Counted from the stretch's first letter, positions 9,363 to 20,558 are shown. The stretch is 64,000 nucleotides of DNA from Hoplostethus atlanticus (GCA_034670405.1 JAXDDX010000052.1:434001-498000), one strand, 5' to 3'. The notes: generated from the sequence alone by a model not told the origin. Numbers and translations are program-made.

Positions 9363-12066
9363 TCATGTAATCTGGTTGTAAAGGACTTGCACCTTCGTGG
9401 AAAGTCTGTTGCCGTCCAACCCCATCAACACTTTCTGAAGAAATTCAAACGTGTGTCTTAGGTCCTTGGGGTAGCTCAGGTTTAAACTGTAGATCAGGCC
9501 AAGCAGGACTGCGCACCCATTTGCCACACCTCTCAGATCTCGCAGCACTTCAACTCCCTCGATTATGACGCCGACATCCTCAGGCTCGTCTGTGGGCTCT
9601 GCTCCCTCATGTCGGATAACATAGATTCCCAAGACCATTTCCTCCATTTTTCTCATTGCACCAGGATCAACATCCTCAAAATGGGATTAGAACATAGTAT
9701 TAATGAAAACCTGTTTCAGAGAACTGGGCCTGCCACATGTCATATTCATTATTAACTAATCTTATTTTCACTTCATCTAATTTTCTCAATCAATTGTCTA
9801 TTAATTGTCACACAATAGTAAAAGATACCCATAACAATTTCCCAAAGAGTCGTCTTGAGGTGTTTTGATTGGTCCAACTAACAGTCCAAAACCCAAAGAT
9901 GCTCAATTACCATGATTTAAAACAGAAAGTAGCAAATCCTTATATTTGAGAAGCTGGGACTAAATAATTGTTTGGCCTTTTGGTTCAAAAATGACTTAAA
10001 AAAAATGAATGAAGTAATTGTTTCAGCTCTTAATTAGAAAACTGGAAGATTTAAACTTGCATTGTCATCATTGGCCAAATCAAATCATGATGTTAAGTGA
10101 TAACAGTTCTTATTAGACCCTGACCAAAAAAGTGGCAAGGCCACACATATCAGTAAGAAACCCCAGTATTCATTGATACATGTACAACTATCACAATCTA
10201 ATCCCTGTACAGAAATTCCAAAGATATATTTGTGCTAATTTAGACACCATTACATAGATTGTCAACAAGAGAACACTGACAAGTTCATTTTTACATGGCA
10301 AATGTCCCATTCAATACACATCTTGGTCAAAATTCATTATAATAAAAAAATGATAAGGGATCTTTGTCAATAATGTTTGGTTATGTTATGATTTATGTAA
10401 AAAAGAAATATGTAAATATTGGCTGATATTACCAGATTTTAAAAAAGTATTTGTTGGGCTATGGTTCATACTGTATGTTGCAACTTATCAAATACTCCTT
10501 TATGAAGCTCTCAGGATTTTCATTCAAGTACACACAAAGTGGTTTGAGGGCACATTCTCGTCGTGTTTCAACAGTGGGACTCTGTGGGAGACACAAACCA
10601 TCACAATCTACACACAACAATACAGAATATGCCATGTTCCCATTACCCATACACAGTTTTTTGGTGAGGTAAAGAAACAGGATCAGGGAGGTAAAGACAA
10701 ACAGGGGCAGAGAGGTAAAACAGGGAGACAGGGGCAGAGATGTATAGAGATATGCATATATGAAAAAAGAGTGATAAAGACGGTGACACAGAGGCAAGTG
10801 CCCAAACTACACCATTTAATAGAACTACCTACCTTGTCCATGGCTGCCATGATCAGGCTTATTTTGTGTCCTGCTGTTCCCCCCTTCTTTCTGAACACCA
10901 TCATTAACTGGTCCAAGTAATGATCCAGTTGGGACATGAATGTGGACAGCAGCGGAACAGTGGTGATGCGGGTGAATTCTGCATTTACCTGAAACACATT
11001 GAGAGTGATACAAGCTGAAAAGCAGTGTTACACACCTGTAATTATACCCACTCAGTGGTGTCATAGTCTACTGACACACCCTGGAGTTTACTACTACATC
11101 ACTGCAGCAAGGACAGGACTTCATCCATTGGGGTAAGCAAGACTTTCAGCTGAGGTTATTCATTGATACATGTACAACTATCACAATCTAAATACACAGA
11201 AAGGATCAATACTACATTACCTCGCTCTCAGAAAACAGAGCTGGCCATCTGGTTCGGAACTCTGTGATGAAGGGCATGTCCTGAATGATTTCCTGTCTTC
11301 TATAGGCAAAGGTTCTTTCCATTTTAGTTTTGATCAGTTGTTGGTTCTTCTTCTTCACCTCCAATAAAAGTGCTTGTCTTTCATCCTCAAGACTTTCTTT
11401 AGTTTCGCCTGAAGGATAATCGGGACAGTAATTGACTTCAGCTTTCCGTGGCTTCTTCACCTGGTTTGGACCTTGGCGCGCGGTACCACGCTTTTCTTTC
11501 ATAGCATTTATGCTCAACTCCGGGCAGCCAATGTTCCTCAGTCTAGTGCGGTAGTTGGCCATTTTGTACTTGGTACTTGGACTCAGAAGAGTGCCACTGT
11601 TGTGAAAGGCATGATTGGCCTTCTCTAGCTGAACTTCAACCTCATAACTGAACTGAGGTATTGAGAAGGTTTGTGGCCATGGCTGTGATCTAAGGGATGA
11701 CCCTGAAGATGTAGATTCAGGGGAGGAAAGTATGTCCGTGTCTGCTGATGATGAAAAGGAAGAACCATCATCTAATCCTTGAAGTGGAGCAGTATGGTGA
11801 GGGCTAGTGCCTGACCCATTTGGTAAATAAATTACTTTAACTGTGCTCTTGTCTTTGAGTTCTGAAGTACATGACAAGTTCACAAACTCGTTATCAAATT
11901 CAATGTCTCTGTACTGCAGTCTGAAATTTCCTGACAAGCCAAAGTGTCTTATAATCTCTCCTTTAAGGTCCTTTACTGAATCTGGTATTCCAGTGGGAAG
12001 AGTCAATTTGGATCCGTTGTCTATTCCAAGTATGACTCTTAGGGTTGCCGTCATCTTGTATTCAAT
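9363..12066 (-). CDS. PB1-domain multicopy fish gene, four exons, uncharacterised
   Basis: Exons on the minus strand: A 12066-11221 (ATG at 12054; splice acceptor TTCTCAG before 12066), B 10988-10833, C 10581-10489, D 9674-9363 (stop 9363-9365). All join in phase 0, giving about 464 residues. Residues 1-80 (MTATLRVILGIDNGSKLTLP to STVKVIYLP) look like a PB1/ubiquitin-like domain. A serine-rich linker follows (SADTDILSSPESTSS), then a basic segment (QVKKPRKAEVNYCPDYPSGE), a helical stretch rich in K/E, and conserved blocks RTRWPALF, VNAEFTRITTVPL, CALKPLCVYLNENPESFIKEYL and GIYVIRHEGAEPTDEPEDVG, ending in a hydrophobic helix plus YPKDLRHTFEFLQKVL. The block order matches a multicopy family often labelled SAMD3-like or uncharacterised in fish; that is from memory. 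Against memory of relatives, exon A appears to lack roughly 60 residues before KYKMANYRTRLRNIG. The exon C donor reads TTG|ATAAGT instead of GTAAGT, so splicing of C to D is doubtful and the copy may be decaying. Function unknown. Confidence 0.7.
10167..10201. repeat. 35-bp exact direct repeat, copy 1
   Basis: The sequence starting TATTCATTGATACATGTACA and continuing to 10201 recurs without mismatch at 11157-11191, both in introns of the PB1-domain gene. The spacing is 990 bases. Confidence 0.85.
11157..11191. repeat. 35-bp exact direct repeat, copy 2
   Basis: Identical to 10167-10201. It lies in the first intron, 30 bases beyond the exon A donor. Confidence 0.85.
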
Positions 12067-12449
12067 CTGAGAAGAAAAACATGAACACATTTCTTAAAGA
12101 ATGGTAATTATTGTAATTATTGGGGCTCTAGTGATCACAAATTATTCCTGCAATGACTCAATGCTTCACACTCTACAAAACAATGTATTCATAAAATGTC
12201 CCAAAATACTTAATCTTAACAGTGTACATTTAACACAGACTGAACAGGACCCAAGTGAGTCACCAATAATCTGTGCATTGTCTTAAAAAGGTACTGAGAA
12301 CCTTTTTTCTCAAAGTAGGTCAAATGAGTGCTTAAATACAATACTTGAGTAAATGTACTTAGTTACATTCAACCACGCCTGCCTCTGCAAACAGGATCCA
12401 AAACCTCAGGGGCCAAATGTATAAACCATGCGTACGCACGAAAAGTGTA

Positions 12450-12612
12450 CTTCCTTCACTTTCCGCGCAGGTTCTGAATGTATAAAAATCCACGGGCGGC
12501 GAGAATGTGCATACCGGTACACATCTTTCACACCGCCACTTTCCACGCAAGTTTCCGAATGTATAAAAATCCACGGGCAGCGAGAATGTGCTTACCGGTA
12601 CGCATCCTTCAC
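12450..12612. repeat. Tandem duplication in the Harbinger left terminal region
   Basis: Two copies of a unit of about 70-80 bases, each containing GAATGTATAAAAATCCACGG, GCGAGAATGTGC, TACCGGTAC and TTCACACC. The first is centred near 12510, the second near 12585. They differ by a few substitutions. Confidence 0.7.
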
Positions 12613-12926
12613 ACCATGCGTACCATACGCATTTTTTTGAGTCAGATTTGTGTGATGTTGCGAGTTGGCAAAAAAGGATAATAAAAGTGTGAATTTGGGT
12701 CACATTTTATTTAGAGCTTTTTTCTTTCACTGTGTTAGGATGCGTGAGTGGTTAACAACCTTTTTTTGACAAGCCTTCATTTCGTTCTATCTTGAGTAAA
12801 TATGTTTGTCACTATACTTTATAATAATTATAATGACAATGATCTTTATATAAATAAAGATTATTATTGTGTATTATTGTAGAGTAAGAATAACCTACAC
12901 TATATAAAGGCTGTAGCCGTGCGTAA

Positions 12927-13560
12927 TGGCTATGCCAAATGATACAACGGCTGCTTTTGCGTTGCTGGAAGATATTGCTATTGCAATTTAGGCGAGAACG
13001 AGTCTTCAGAGACCGTACTGATTTTCTGGTCCATGATGTTGACTGGCTAATGCGCCGCTTTGGATTTCCAAGAGCTGTTCTCTTCGAATTGTGTGCTGAA
13101 CTCGGCCCTGTGGTGGAACGGCACTCTCTCTCTCTGCCATCCCCGTCCATCTACAGGTATTGACAACAATCGGGTTTTTAGCGACGGGGACGTTTCAGCG
13201 GGAGCTTGCAGACAGATCAGGGATATCCTGAGCTGCCCTGAGCCGGGTCATGCCCATGGCGTGGGGTGGCATAATTTCTTTGAGTAATAGATCATCAGGT
13301 TCCCTTATACAGCAGCTGAGCAGGCCAACATCAAAATGCAATTTGCAGCGATGTCCGGTTTCCCAAATGTAATATATGTATATAATATTGTTTATGTATA
13401 TAATATTTTATACCCTCAGGTGACAATGGGTATGCATTGAAGCCATGGTTACTTATGCCATTCACAAACCGCCAGAGCGCACAACAGACGCGCTATAATG
13501 TGGTGCACAGCCGTGCGCTCTGTGGTAGAGCGTTGCTTTGGGCTTTTAAAAGGGAGATGG
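12927..13560 (+). pseudogene. HARBI1-like Harbinger transposase, internally deleted
   Basis: Starts with ATG at 12927 (MAMPNDTTAAFALLEDIAIA). It then continues through recognisable Harbinger transposase blocks in changing frames: RRERVFRDRTDFLVHDVDWL, MRRFGFPRAVLFELCAELGP, then FQRELADRSGIS near 13191, and MQFAAMSGFPN near 13335. A gap filled by AT-rich sequence (13370-13415) replaces the catalytic middle. The C-terminal part resumes with GDNGYALKPWLLMPFTN and QQTRYNVVHSRA. In-frame stops occur at about 12973 and 13162. The DDE catalytic core is mostly lost, so this copy cannot encode active transposase. Confidence 0.85.
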
Positions 13561-13957
13561 TTTCGGTTACTTTCTGCCATTCAACTTGTTTCATTTGGTT
13601 GGTAATGCCAGAGCTTAGGCTTCTAAATAATACGTGTTTTCTTCTGTCATTTTGATCAACCATTATTTCAAGTTCACAGTCGGTAAAATTGCGTTTCTTC
13701 TTCTATTGCTTCTTAAATGCTTCCGCCATTTCTCCTCAAAACTAAACTAAATGCTGGCCCTTTATATGCAAACCAGGCAATTAGGGGTGTGTTGGAAGCC
13801 ATTTATAGTAAATTGTGGGCATGGTCAGCCGTGCACGTGTGCACAATTTCAGGATGATTGAGATGTATGAAGAAAAAACACGTGGGAACAGACGTACGTG
13901 GGGTTTTATACATCTGAGCGTATGCATGTTTCCTATTTTGTGCGTACACAGATTTCT

Positions 13958-14144
13958 TTTTTTTTTTTTTTTAAAGTATATTGTTTTGGTCTTTTATTGA
14001 GAGAGAGATAGTGAGGAAGGTATGGGAGAGAGAAGGGAGGACATGCAGCAAATGACCGAGGGCCAGATTCGAACCCTGGTCGGCTGCGGGAAGGACTGAG
14101 CCTTATGGTACGCGCTCTACGCGGTGAGCCACCGGTGCGACCCC
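13958..14144 (-). mobile_element. tRNA-derived SINE inserted in Harbinger
   Basis: Minus-strand element with its tail as the T run at 13958-13972. The head resembles a tRNA: an A-box-like segment GGCTCACCGCGTAGAGCGCG and a B-box GGTTCGAATCT (on the minus strand) lie about 45 bases apart, the layout of an internal RNA polymerase III promoter. A perfect 15-bp target-site duplication, CGTACACAGATTTCT, flanks it at 13943-13957 and 14145-14159. This marks recent LINE-mediated retroposition into the Harbinger element. Confidence 0.85.
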
Positions 14145-14199
14145 CGTACACAGATTTCTACACCTAAATCTACACAGAGTTTTATACACTTGGCCCCAG

Positions 14200-14585
14200 G
14201 TGTCCACTTAACGTTACTTTTGGCCATGCGGGTGAAGTTAAGCTAACATTACCAATCAAAACCAAATCAAGCTAAAATCATTACAGAACTATTACTAAAT
14301 AAAACTTGATAAAACTTGAAATTTCGCTTCTTTTGTGACAGATTCTAACACTTTCAAAACAAACATAAACAAGGGCACATCATTTAATAGTAGTGCGTTT
14401 TAAACAGCTTGATTACATAGATTCAATTCAGCACAATTTTGTAATCCCAAAACCTTTTACTATTATATTAATGCAATTAAACTCTCTTGTTTTAATTGTC
14501 AAAAATGCAATTATTCAGTAGTTTCAACATAAAATAAATTATGTTGTGTAGTGTAGTTAATTGCAGGGTACATGATCACTTTCTT
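14200..14585. other. AT-rich non-coding stretch
   Basis: No coding similarity or repeats recognised between the Harbinger end and the LTR-like segment. Confidence 0.4.
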
Positions 14586-14870
14586 GTGATGACGGTCATG
14601 ACAAAAGGTCCAGAACCACCCCTCTGGCTGCTGGCGTGGTAGGGTCCAACCACCTCTGTTGGCCTACATAAGCCGGTCTGAGGCAGCGGCTCGGTCTTTG
14701 TTTGCCAGGTGGCAAGGCTTGATGGCTCAGCAGCGGATACTCGACACAGGAAAGTATGTTATAGCAAGTAACATAAAAAGATTGCGTGCACTCAATTCAG
14801 TCATACGTTCATGGCACAAAGCTAATAAAGTTTTAAAAACGCTACCGGGTGTCAGTATCATTATTATACA
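14586..14870 (+). promoter_or_regulatory. Possible solo LTR or promoter/polyA unit
   Basis: A 285-base segment runs from TGATGACGGTC to TTATTATACA. It holds a TATA-like CTACATAAG (14664-14672), a GC-richer transcribed-type stretch and a polyadenylation-like AATAAAG (14823-14829), the order seen in LTRs. No target duplication could be confirmed, and no matching second LTR was found. An (AC)n tract follows at about 14933-14951. Confidence 0.25.
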
Positions 14871-15720
14871 TGTTAAAATGTGTATAGTTACCGTTGGTGT
14901 GCTAGGTTGATGGTGCAGCTGGTAGTTGCACACACGCGCACGCACACACAAAGAAATTCAAACAACACACATGCTGAATGGCGCTCGCTTTGGCGTACAA
15001 TGACAGCCACTAAAATGAAAGATAAAAACCAACAAGATAAAACTACAAAGCAGCGGCTGACATATGCAAAATGCTGCAATGTGCAAATGGCTCTGAATTG
15101 AGACAACGTTAACATTAAAAGTTACAATAAAATACAAAACATTTATAAAATACAAAAGTACACTAATTAAAACTGAGTCACCACGCCGAGGTAAACATCT
15201 CCAACAATCGGGACACAACTAGATGGCCATAGGAAGAATAAACAAACCTGCTCACCAGCCAGTCCACACCTAAATTTGAACTACAATTTAAAAATAAAAA
15301 GTTATAGTATAGTGATCATGGAAATGTGAAAGGGCCCCAGTCATGATAACTGCCCCCTCCTGTGCCTGTATATATCCAACCAAAGTGGGTGGGGCAAATT
15401 GGCAATCTAATCAATTTAAAACACCTGGCCTACTCTCCAGATCCTGGGGCTACACAAAATATATTTAAGAGGAAGACAAAGAAATAAAGAAAAACATAAA
15501 ATGAATAAAATGTCAAGAGTAGAGTAGGAATAAGTAGGCTAAAAATTTAATAATCAACAACCCTATCAACCACCCCGCAGGGATACAATTATGCTTCAAA
15601 GTTTGTAGTGGTCATTATTTCATATATTGCTGTCTTCTGTAGCTGAGGACGCACCTGCCTGCCGCCAAGTGGTACCCTAGATGCATACTTCTTTGGGTTA
15701 GCCGTGAGCCCCGCTTGCCT
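14871..15720. other. Non-coding, no recognised element
   Basis: Short frames only. Apart from an AC-rich tract at the start, nothing was recognised. Confidence 0.35.
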
Positions 15721-16676
15721 TAGGCTGGGCTCACACAACAGGTTTTAAAATCGGGTTGCATCACGCACAAGGAGAATCGTCACAGATGTTCTTCTCTCTA
15801 ATCTCAAACACGCACAGACTACAAGATCTGAAAATAATGGTGCATCACACACTAGAGGATATTACTAAGATTATCGTGCCAGAGGGAGCCTGAATGCACC
15901 GCCTCGCGTGATCTCATGGGGAAGTAAATGTAAACAAAATGTAGATTGACATGGTGAAACCAGGTGCAACTTGCTTTACTTATGCTTTGCAGTGAGAAAG
16001 AATCACTGTTTCCCCTCAAATGCCCCTATATTGCAACACGTAAGGTAAAAGATGTTTCATTCATTCCCGCCCACATTAGATAAAATAAAGCATAGACATA
16101 AAACAGGAAGAATATTTACATTTTAATCCAATCAAAGAGGACAGAATCAAATGCATACAGTGTACCAAAACAGGCTAGCGCTGGCTCCGACTGCCTGGAG
16201 GGTTGTTGTCGGGACATAGAGACGGATAAAGCTGCACAGATAATTGTAGACAAAAAGGAGACCGCTAGATCGTTTGGCCAAAGAGAAAGGTACTTTAATG
16301 CAAATTGGTACAAAAATAGAGAGCGGTTAATTCTTTGCTGCTGTCAAACAGTTTGTAACTTTCTCCAAATGTGGAGATGACTGCGTCCGCCAGCCTGTGG
16401 TGCAAGCAAGCTATAGTTACTCTGCAGAAGTTTAGTGCGAGTCTCCGGTCTATCTACCGCTACACATACACAGTCACACATACACTCTTTTTGGCCCCCG
16501 CACTTCTGAAATTAATCCGGCGCCCGTGCTTGGAAGACACGTTATATAGGCAGTCGTGTTCTTGCCACATATCGACAAGCCTTTCCTCCATCTCAGCTAT
16601 CCAACGCACCAGTACAACAGTTTGTTGTTGTTTCTTCATTCACTTCCGTGTCCTTGTAGATTGTCTCTCTCATTGG
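15721..16676. repeat. Possible hAT/MITE remnant and unassigned repeat DNA
   Basis: The sequence around 15722-15760 (TAGGCTGGGCTCACACAACA onward) has the look of a fish DNA-transposon terminus, but no partner inverted repeat was found. The rest, including a long plus-strand frame at 16371-16931, shows no domain and is partly the antisense of a gypsy fragment. Confidence 0.25.
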
Positions 16677-16930
16677 CTATTGTGGTCCGTTGACATGGGG
16701 TATTGGGTAAGCATCAAACGTGGGCACATCTATCACCTTGTGATAATCCAAGCAGAACCGTATAGACACATCGGGCTTGAGAACAAGTACGATGGGGCTA
16801 CACCAGGAACTTCTATCACTCCGATTTCCAGCATGGCGTTCAATCCTGCTTGTAATATTTTGCGCTTGTGTTCGGGATTTAATTGTAATGAGCTCACTTT
16901 CATGAATGTGTATAGGCATGAAGCATGGTA
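16677..16930 (-). pseudogene. Ty3/gypsy reverse transcriptase fragment
   Basis: Minus-strand frame with CSPIVLVLKPDVSIRFCLDY and DVPTFDAYPIPHV, the finger/palm entry of gypsy RT. Only about 80 residues survive. The YXDD motif and everything after it are missing. The motif style matches the fragment at 34440-35063. Confidence 0.75.
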
Positions 16931-17371
16931 AAATGTACTTAGAAATATTCTGTAAATTTTAAACTAGGATAGCAACTTGGAGACAGGATATGTATCATGA
17001 GGATCCAGAGCTATAGGAGTCTTTGGAATGCTAGGTCTAGCAGCTGTGTGGCGCCTAGGACTGAGTCAAGAGGTACATCTTGGTAGAGAAGAGTGTCCAG
17101 CGACCAGACCACAGGACAACATGGTCATAAATCCAACATCGAAAGGAGGGAACTGGGGGATTTTCCTTTCACTGGCATCAACAGTTTCCAACTGATTATT
17201 TCTAAGAACAGGAGCTGGATATGTAATCGATTGACTCAGTGCTTAGTATGGTCAACACTTTAAGAGCCTAAGAAAAGATTGTGTCCTGCTGTATATAAGA
17301 AAGGTGAACTGCATGCTCGGGAGGGGGGTTAACATCAGGTCTGTGAGACAAGCTCTGGGTGAAACTACATG
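16931..17371. other. No gene recognised
   Basis: Unassigned sequence between the gypsy RT fragment and the first hAT MITE. It contains no domain and no obvious repeat. Confidence 0.35.
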
Positions 17372-17379
17372 ACGTAGAG

Positions 17380-17584
17380 CAGAGCTATTCAACCATGTGC
17401 CATGGAGGGCCGAGAGTATGCAGGTTTTCATTCCAACCAAACACCACAGCAGGTGATTTCACTGATTAACACACCTTCAACCAGAGAGAAGGGACTAATC
17501 AGTGAAATCACCTGCTGTGGTGTTTGGTTGGAAAGAAAACCTGCATACTCTCGGCCCTCCATGGCACATGGTTGAATAGCCCTG
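17380..17584. mobile_element. hAT-type palindromic MITE
   Basis: A nearly perfect palindrome. The left terminus is CAGAGCTATTCAACCATG, and the right terminus on the opposite strand is CAGGGCTATTCAACCATG. Both arms contain the ATGTGCCATGGAGGGCCGAG core. The flanking 8-bp duplication ACGTAGAG occurs at 17372-17379 and 17585-17592. An 8-bp duplication plus CAGRG termini identifies the hAT superfamily. No coding sequence. Confidence 0.9.
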
Positions 17585-17592
17585 ACGTAGAG

Positions 17593-18132
17593 ACTCTGGC
17601 CAATTGTCACTTAATACATTTTTTGCTATCATATGGAGATTTCTTATATTTGTTTTTAACCTTTATTCTGATACTTGAACTCTATGTTACGTTATCAATT
17701 TGAATGACAATTGAATTCAAACCTTTAATCTGGTAATAGTCTGGGGTTCTTCCTTCACACCGGCATAAATTCAATTGCTTCTTGCTTGAACCATCTCCAT
17801 ACTTATTTTATGAGTAGTTAACGTAATCAACATCATACTTCGGCTATTAAAATTTAGGTTCCTTAAAATGGCAACTTGCACAAATTCTGTTTTCATCTAC
17901 ATGCACAATTCCCTTGGTAAATATAGATCCTTTATTTCCATATTTGGACAGTGGCATAGATTTGTATATGGAACTTTTCTCTTCCAAGGCTGAGTTCAAG
18001 GCAGCAGCAATACATAATAGAACCAGGTATAGTTTCTATGAATCCAGTGATAAGGCCAGTAAACGTCAACTTTACATAGGATTACTCAAATGAATACCCC
18101 CTACGGGGCCAACCCTGACTATTTAAATGTCA
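17593..18132. other. AT-rich spacer between MITEs
   Basis: No coding similarity, and no repeat other than the flanking MITEs. Confidence 0.4.
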
Positions 18133-18140
18133 ATTTAAGG

Positions 18141-18276
18141 CAGGGGTGGGCAATCATGTGCCACGGAGGGCCGAGTATGCAGGTTTTCACTTCCAGGTGA
18201 AATCACCTGGTAGTCTTGATTGGACTGAAAACCTGCACACCCTTGGCCCTCCATGGCACATGATTACCCACCCCTG
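18141..18276. mobile_element. Second hAT MITE, same family
   Basis: Termini CAGGGGTGGGCAATCATG and, on the opposite strand, CAGGGGTGGGTAATCATG. The 8-bp duplication ATTTAAGG lies at 18133-18140 and 18277-18284. The inner arms share GGAGGGCCGAGTATGCAGG with the MITE at 17380, so they are related although the terminal bases differ. Confidence 0.9.
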
Positions 18277-18365
18277 ATTTAAGGCTTTTTAGTTCCCAAT
18301 ACACGTCTGAACAAGTTTCTGATCCCCCACTATTCAAAACCTTAAGCCTTTAAATATTCCATCTA

Positions 18366-18599
18366 TTGACTGATCAGAGGGCAGCACTAGATGAGGATCT
18401 AACAATAGAAGAAATGTTAACCGCTTTAAAATCTATGCAGAATGGGAAGTGCCCAGGGCCAGATGGTTTCCCAACAGACGTCTATATGGCCTTCTCTGGA
18501 AAACTGATTCCACTTAAAACGGTCAATGAAGCAATCAAACATGGACACTTGCCAACAACTCCATGTCAGGCAGACAAAGTTACCTTTTCAAGATGCTGA
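18366..18599 (+). pseudogene. L1-like LINE reverse transcriptase fragment (finger region)
   Basis: The frame contains LTIEEMLTALKSMQNGKCPG followed by PDGFPTDVYMAF, the start of an L1-type reverse transcriptase (the GKCPGPDGFP block), then LKTVNEAIKHGHLP. It ends abruptly, with no palm or YADD motif. A later L1-type block in the same strand at 20175-20310 might belong to the same insertion. Confidence 0.75.
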
Positions 18600-20170
18600 A
18601 CAATTTTGCCCGTGTGACATTTCCTGGATCAGACTTTTATATTCTATATACCCTACGTGCTACGTATAAGTACTAACAATTACTTTTCTTAAATTATTCA
18701 TAAATTTGTCTTGTGCGTAAGAAAATACCAATGTCGGATTGATGACACATGCGGGAAACCTTGATTTGTGTGTAGAACAGGCCGCATATTTCCAAACACA
18801 AACAAATTCCTGCATGTTTCCAAACACACGTAGGCTTTGATCAAACAAATTCAGATACAAACTGATGAAACAGACTATCTTCGTAGAAACGTTCGTATGA
18901 ACGATTTACCTTCAAATCTGATCTTACGTACATTTTATGAATGATGCCCAATGTTTTCCTCTCAGGAGAGGAAAAAGACAGGGCTTTTTTGTCCCCTTGA
19001 CTATTTGATGTGGTGATTGAGCCACCTGCATAGCATCAAGGTCCAACAAGAACATTGCGTTTGTGACTGGGGCACCTATACCCCAGACTACACCACTCTG
19101 GGAATTTCACCCAGAGAATGCCCAATAAAGCCACAAGTTCTTTAATAAAGAGGGAGCAGAGACGTGAGTTTGCCAGTTCCAAACAGATATGTTTTATTAA
19201 AAGTCACCTGGGTAATTTGGATGTAGTAAATGAGGCTAAAGATAAAAGCAGTGTTTCTTTATTACAAAATATACATATTCTAAAATATTACTACATGTGG
19301 GCACGTTACCAGTACAGGGGGGAGGGTGCCAGGAAAGACCCACAGGGGGAAGGGAGTGAGGGGAAGAGGGTCAAAGTGCTTCACCACCACCACCACCAAT
19401 ATGGAACACACGCACAGTTGTTTGCACTCACACTGCAAAACAAAGCACACAGGTTAGAATATAGTATAAAATAGCATGCAACAAAAGCAGTCGCTCACAC
19501 TCATTACTAGATATAAGAAAGGCACAGCAAAGATAGCATGCAATAGGAACCCAAGGGAAAACCCCGCACCCGTAACCCACCACCTGCAAGTCTATCCTAC
19601 CCCAACCGTCTGTTCCTGGCAAGAGACCCAGCAATCCCAAACCCTTCTTTACAAAACACACGAGTTGGTTTACCATAAAAATAATAAGTCCTCCGTCACA
19701 ACAGACATCCATGTAAAGGCCAGCACTTAAATCAAATCAACAGAAGGAAAACAATAACCCAGAATAAGGAGTCAGGTAAGTTTAACAGAAAATAAATCAA
19801 ATAACCGACTAATAACAAGGTAACCAAAGATAGGGAAACTACGCAAGATAACTACAGGACAAAAACAGCAGTAGCAACAGAGCTCCTCCAGCTAGCTCCG
19901 GTCCCACTGCAGACACCTGCAAGGATGCCAAGGGAACACTTAGACATGTACACAGACAACATCTACAATAAAAACCAGTAAACCGCATACCTTCTCTCTT
20001 CCTAAAACCAGCACCGGGGTCAAGACAGAGCGAGGTGAGCCTGCCACTAGCTGCACATTAAATGGGCCTAGCCTAGGTAGGAAGCAACATATCACCTGTT
20101 TGCAATCGGGGTGATTAGGAGGCGTGGCAAAACCTAAAAGAGACAGCTCTACCTGTTACACAAGCATCAC
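18600..20170. other. Unassigned insert between two L1-like fragments; possible minus-strand LTR
   Basis: No domain seen. The plus strand shows TTTAATAAAG (19141) and TTTTATTAAAAG (19192), which on the minus strand resemble polyadenylation signals. A histidine-like CACCACCACCACCACC run occurs at 19382-19398. The right edge reads CCTGTTACA near 20153-20161, matching the edge of the unassigned element at 59845-59853. A minus-strand LTR starting TGTAACAGG is possible but unproven. Confidence 0.3.
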
Positions 20171-20174
20171 TAGA

Positions 20175-20330
20175 AGTGGTACCAAACAGAAAGTTTGGAA
20201 AGAGAATAGGAAAGAGATTCTCCAGATACCTAAGACATTGGGTGGTATGGGACTAATTTTATGCTGTATTATTGGGCTGCCAATTTTCAGTCTATTCTAT
20301 ACTAGGTAAACTTGTGACCTCAAATGTTTA
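20175..20330 (+). pseudogene. L1-like LINE RT thumb fragment
   Basis: A frame carrying ILQIPKTLGGMGL, then (shifted) YYWAANFQSILYTR, matches the conserved GG-hG-L-P region downstream of the palm in L1-type LINEs. It is about 50 residues long with at least one frameshift. Confidence 0.6.
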
Positions 20331-20558
20331 TTCCGCCATGGTTACAAATAGAATCTTTGTCCTGTACCCCATATACACTGTATTCTCAATTACTAACTTT
20401 ATTGGTAAACCCTAGCAAACTCAGTAAACTCAAAGAGTTTTAAAATATGTTGTCAGTTCATTCATCATGGTTTGTGACCAGACATGTACACCTGCCAGCT
20501 CAGCACCAGGGAGGCTGGACAGGGACAGACAGCGCTCACTTCCCAGCGTAGCTCTAAT

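Larger units (their letters stand above)
12410..14196 (+). mobile_element. Harbinger-type DNA transposon with CAG target duplication
   Basis: Terminal inverted repeats GGGCCAAATGTATAAACC (left) and, read on the opposite strand, GGGCCAAGTGTATAAAAC (right) are bounded by CAG at 12407-12409 and 14197-14199. A 3-bp duplication of CWG/TWA type is typical of PIF/Harbinger elements. The interior carries a decayed HARBI1-like transposase (12927-13560) and a later SINE insertion (13958-14144). The left terminal region contains a tandem duplication of about 70-80 bases. Confidence 0.85.

Noticed and set aside
14030..14144. Functional tRNA gene
   Set aside because: The tRNA-like head is part of a SINE with a T-rich tail and target duplications, and the cloverleaf arms do not pair well.
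16371..16931. 186-codon plus-strand frame
   Set aside because: Its 3' part is the antisense of a gypsy RT fragment, and the rest has no recognisable domain.
19382..19398. Histidine-tag-like run
   Set aside because: A short CAC microsatellite outside any supported gene.
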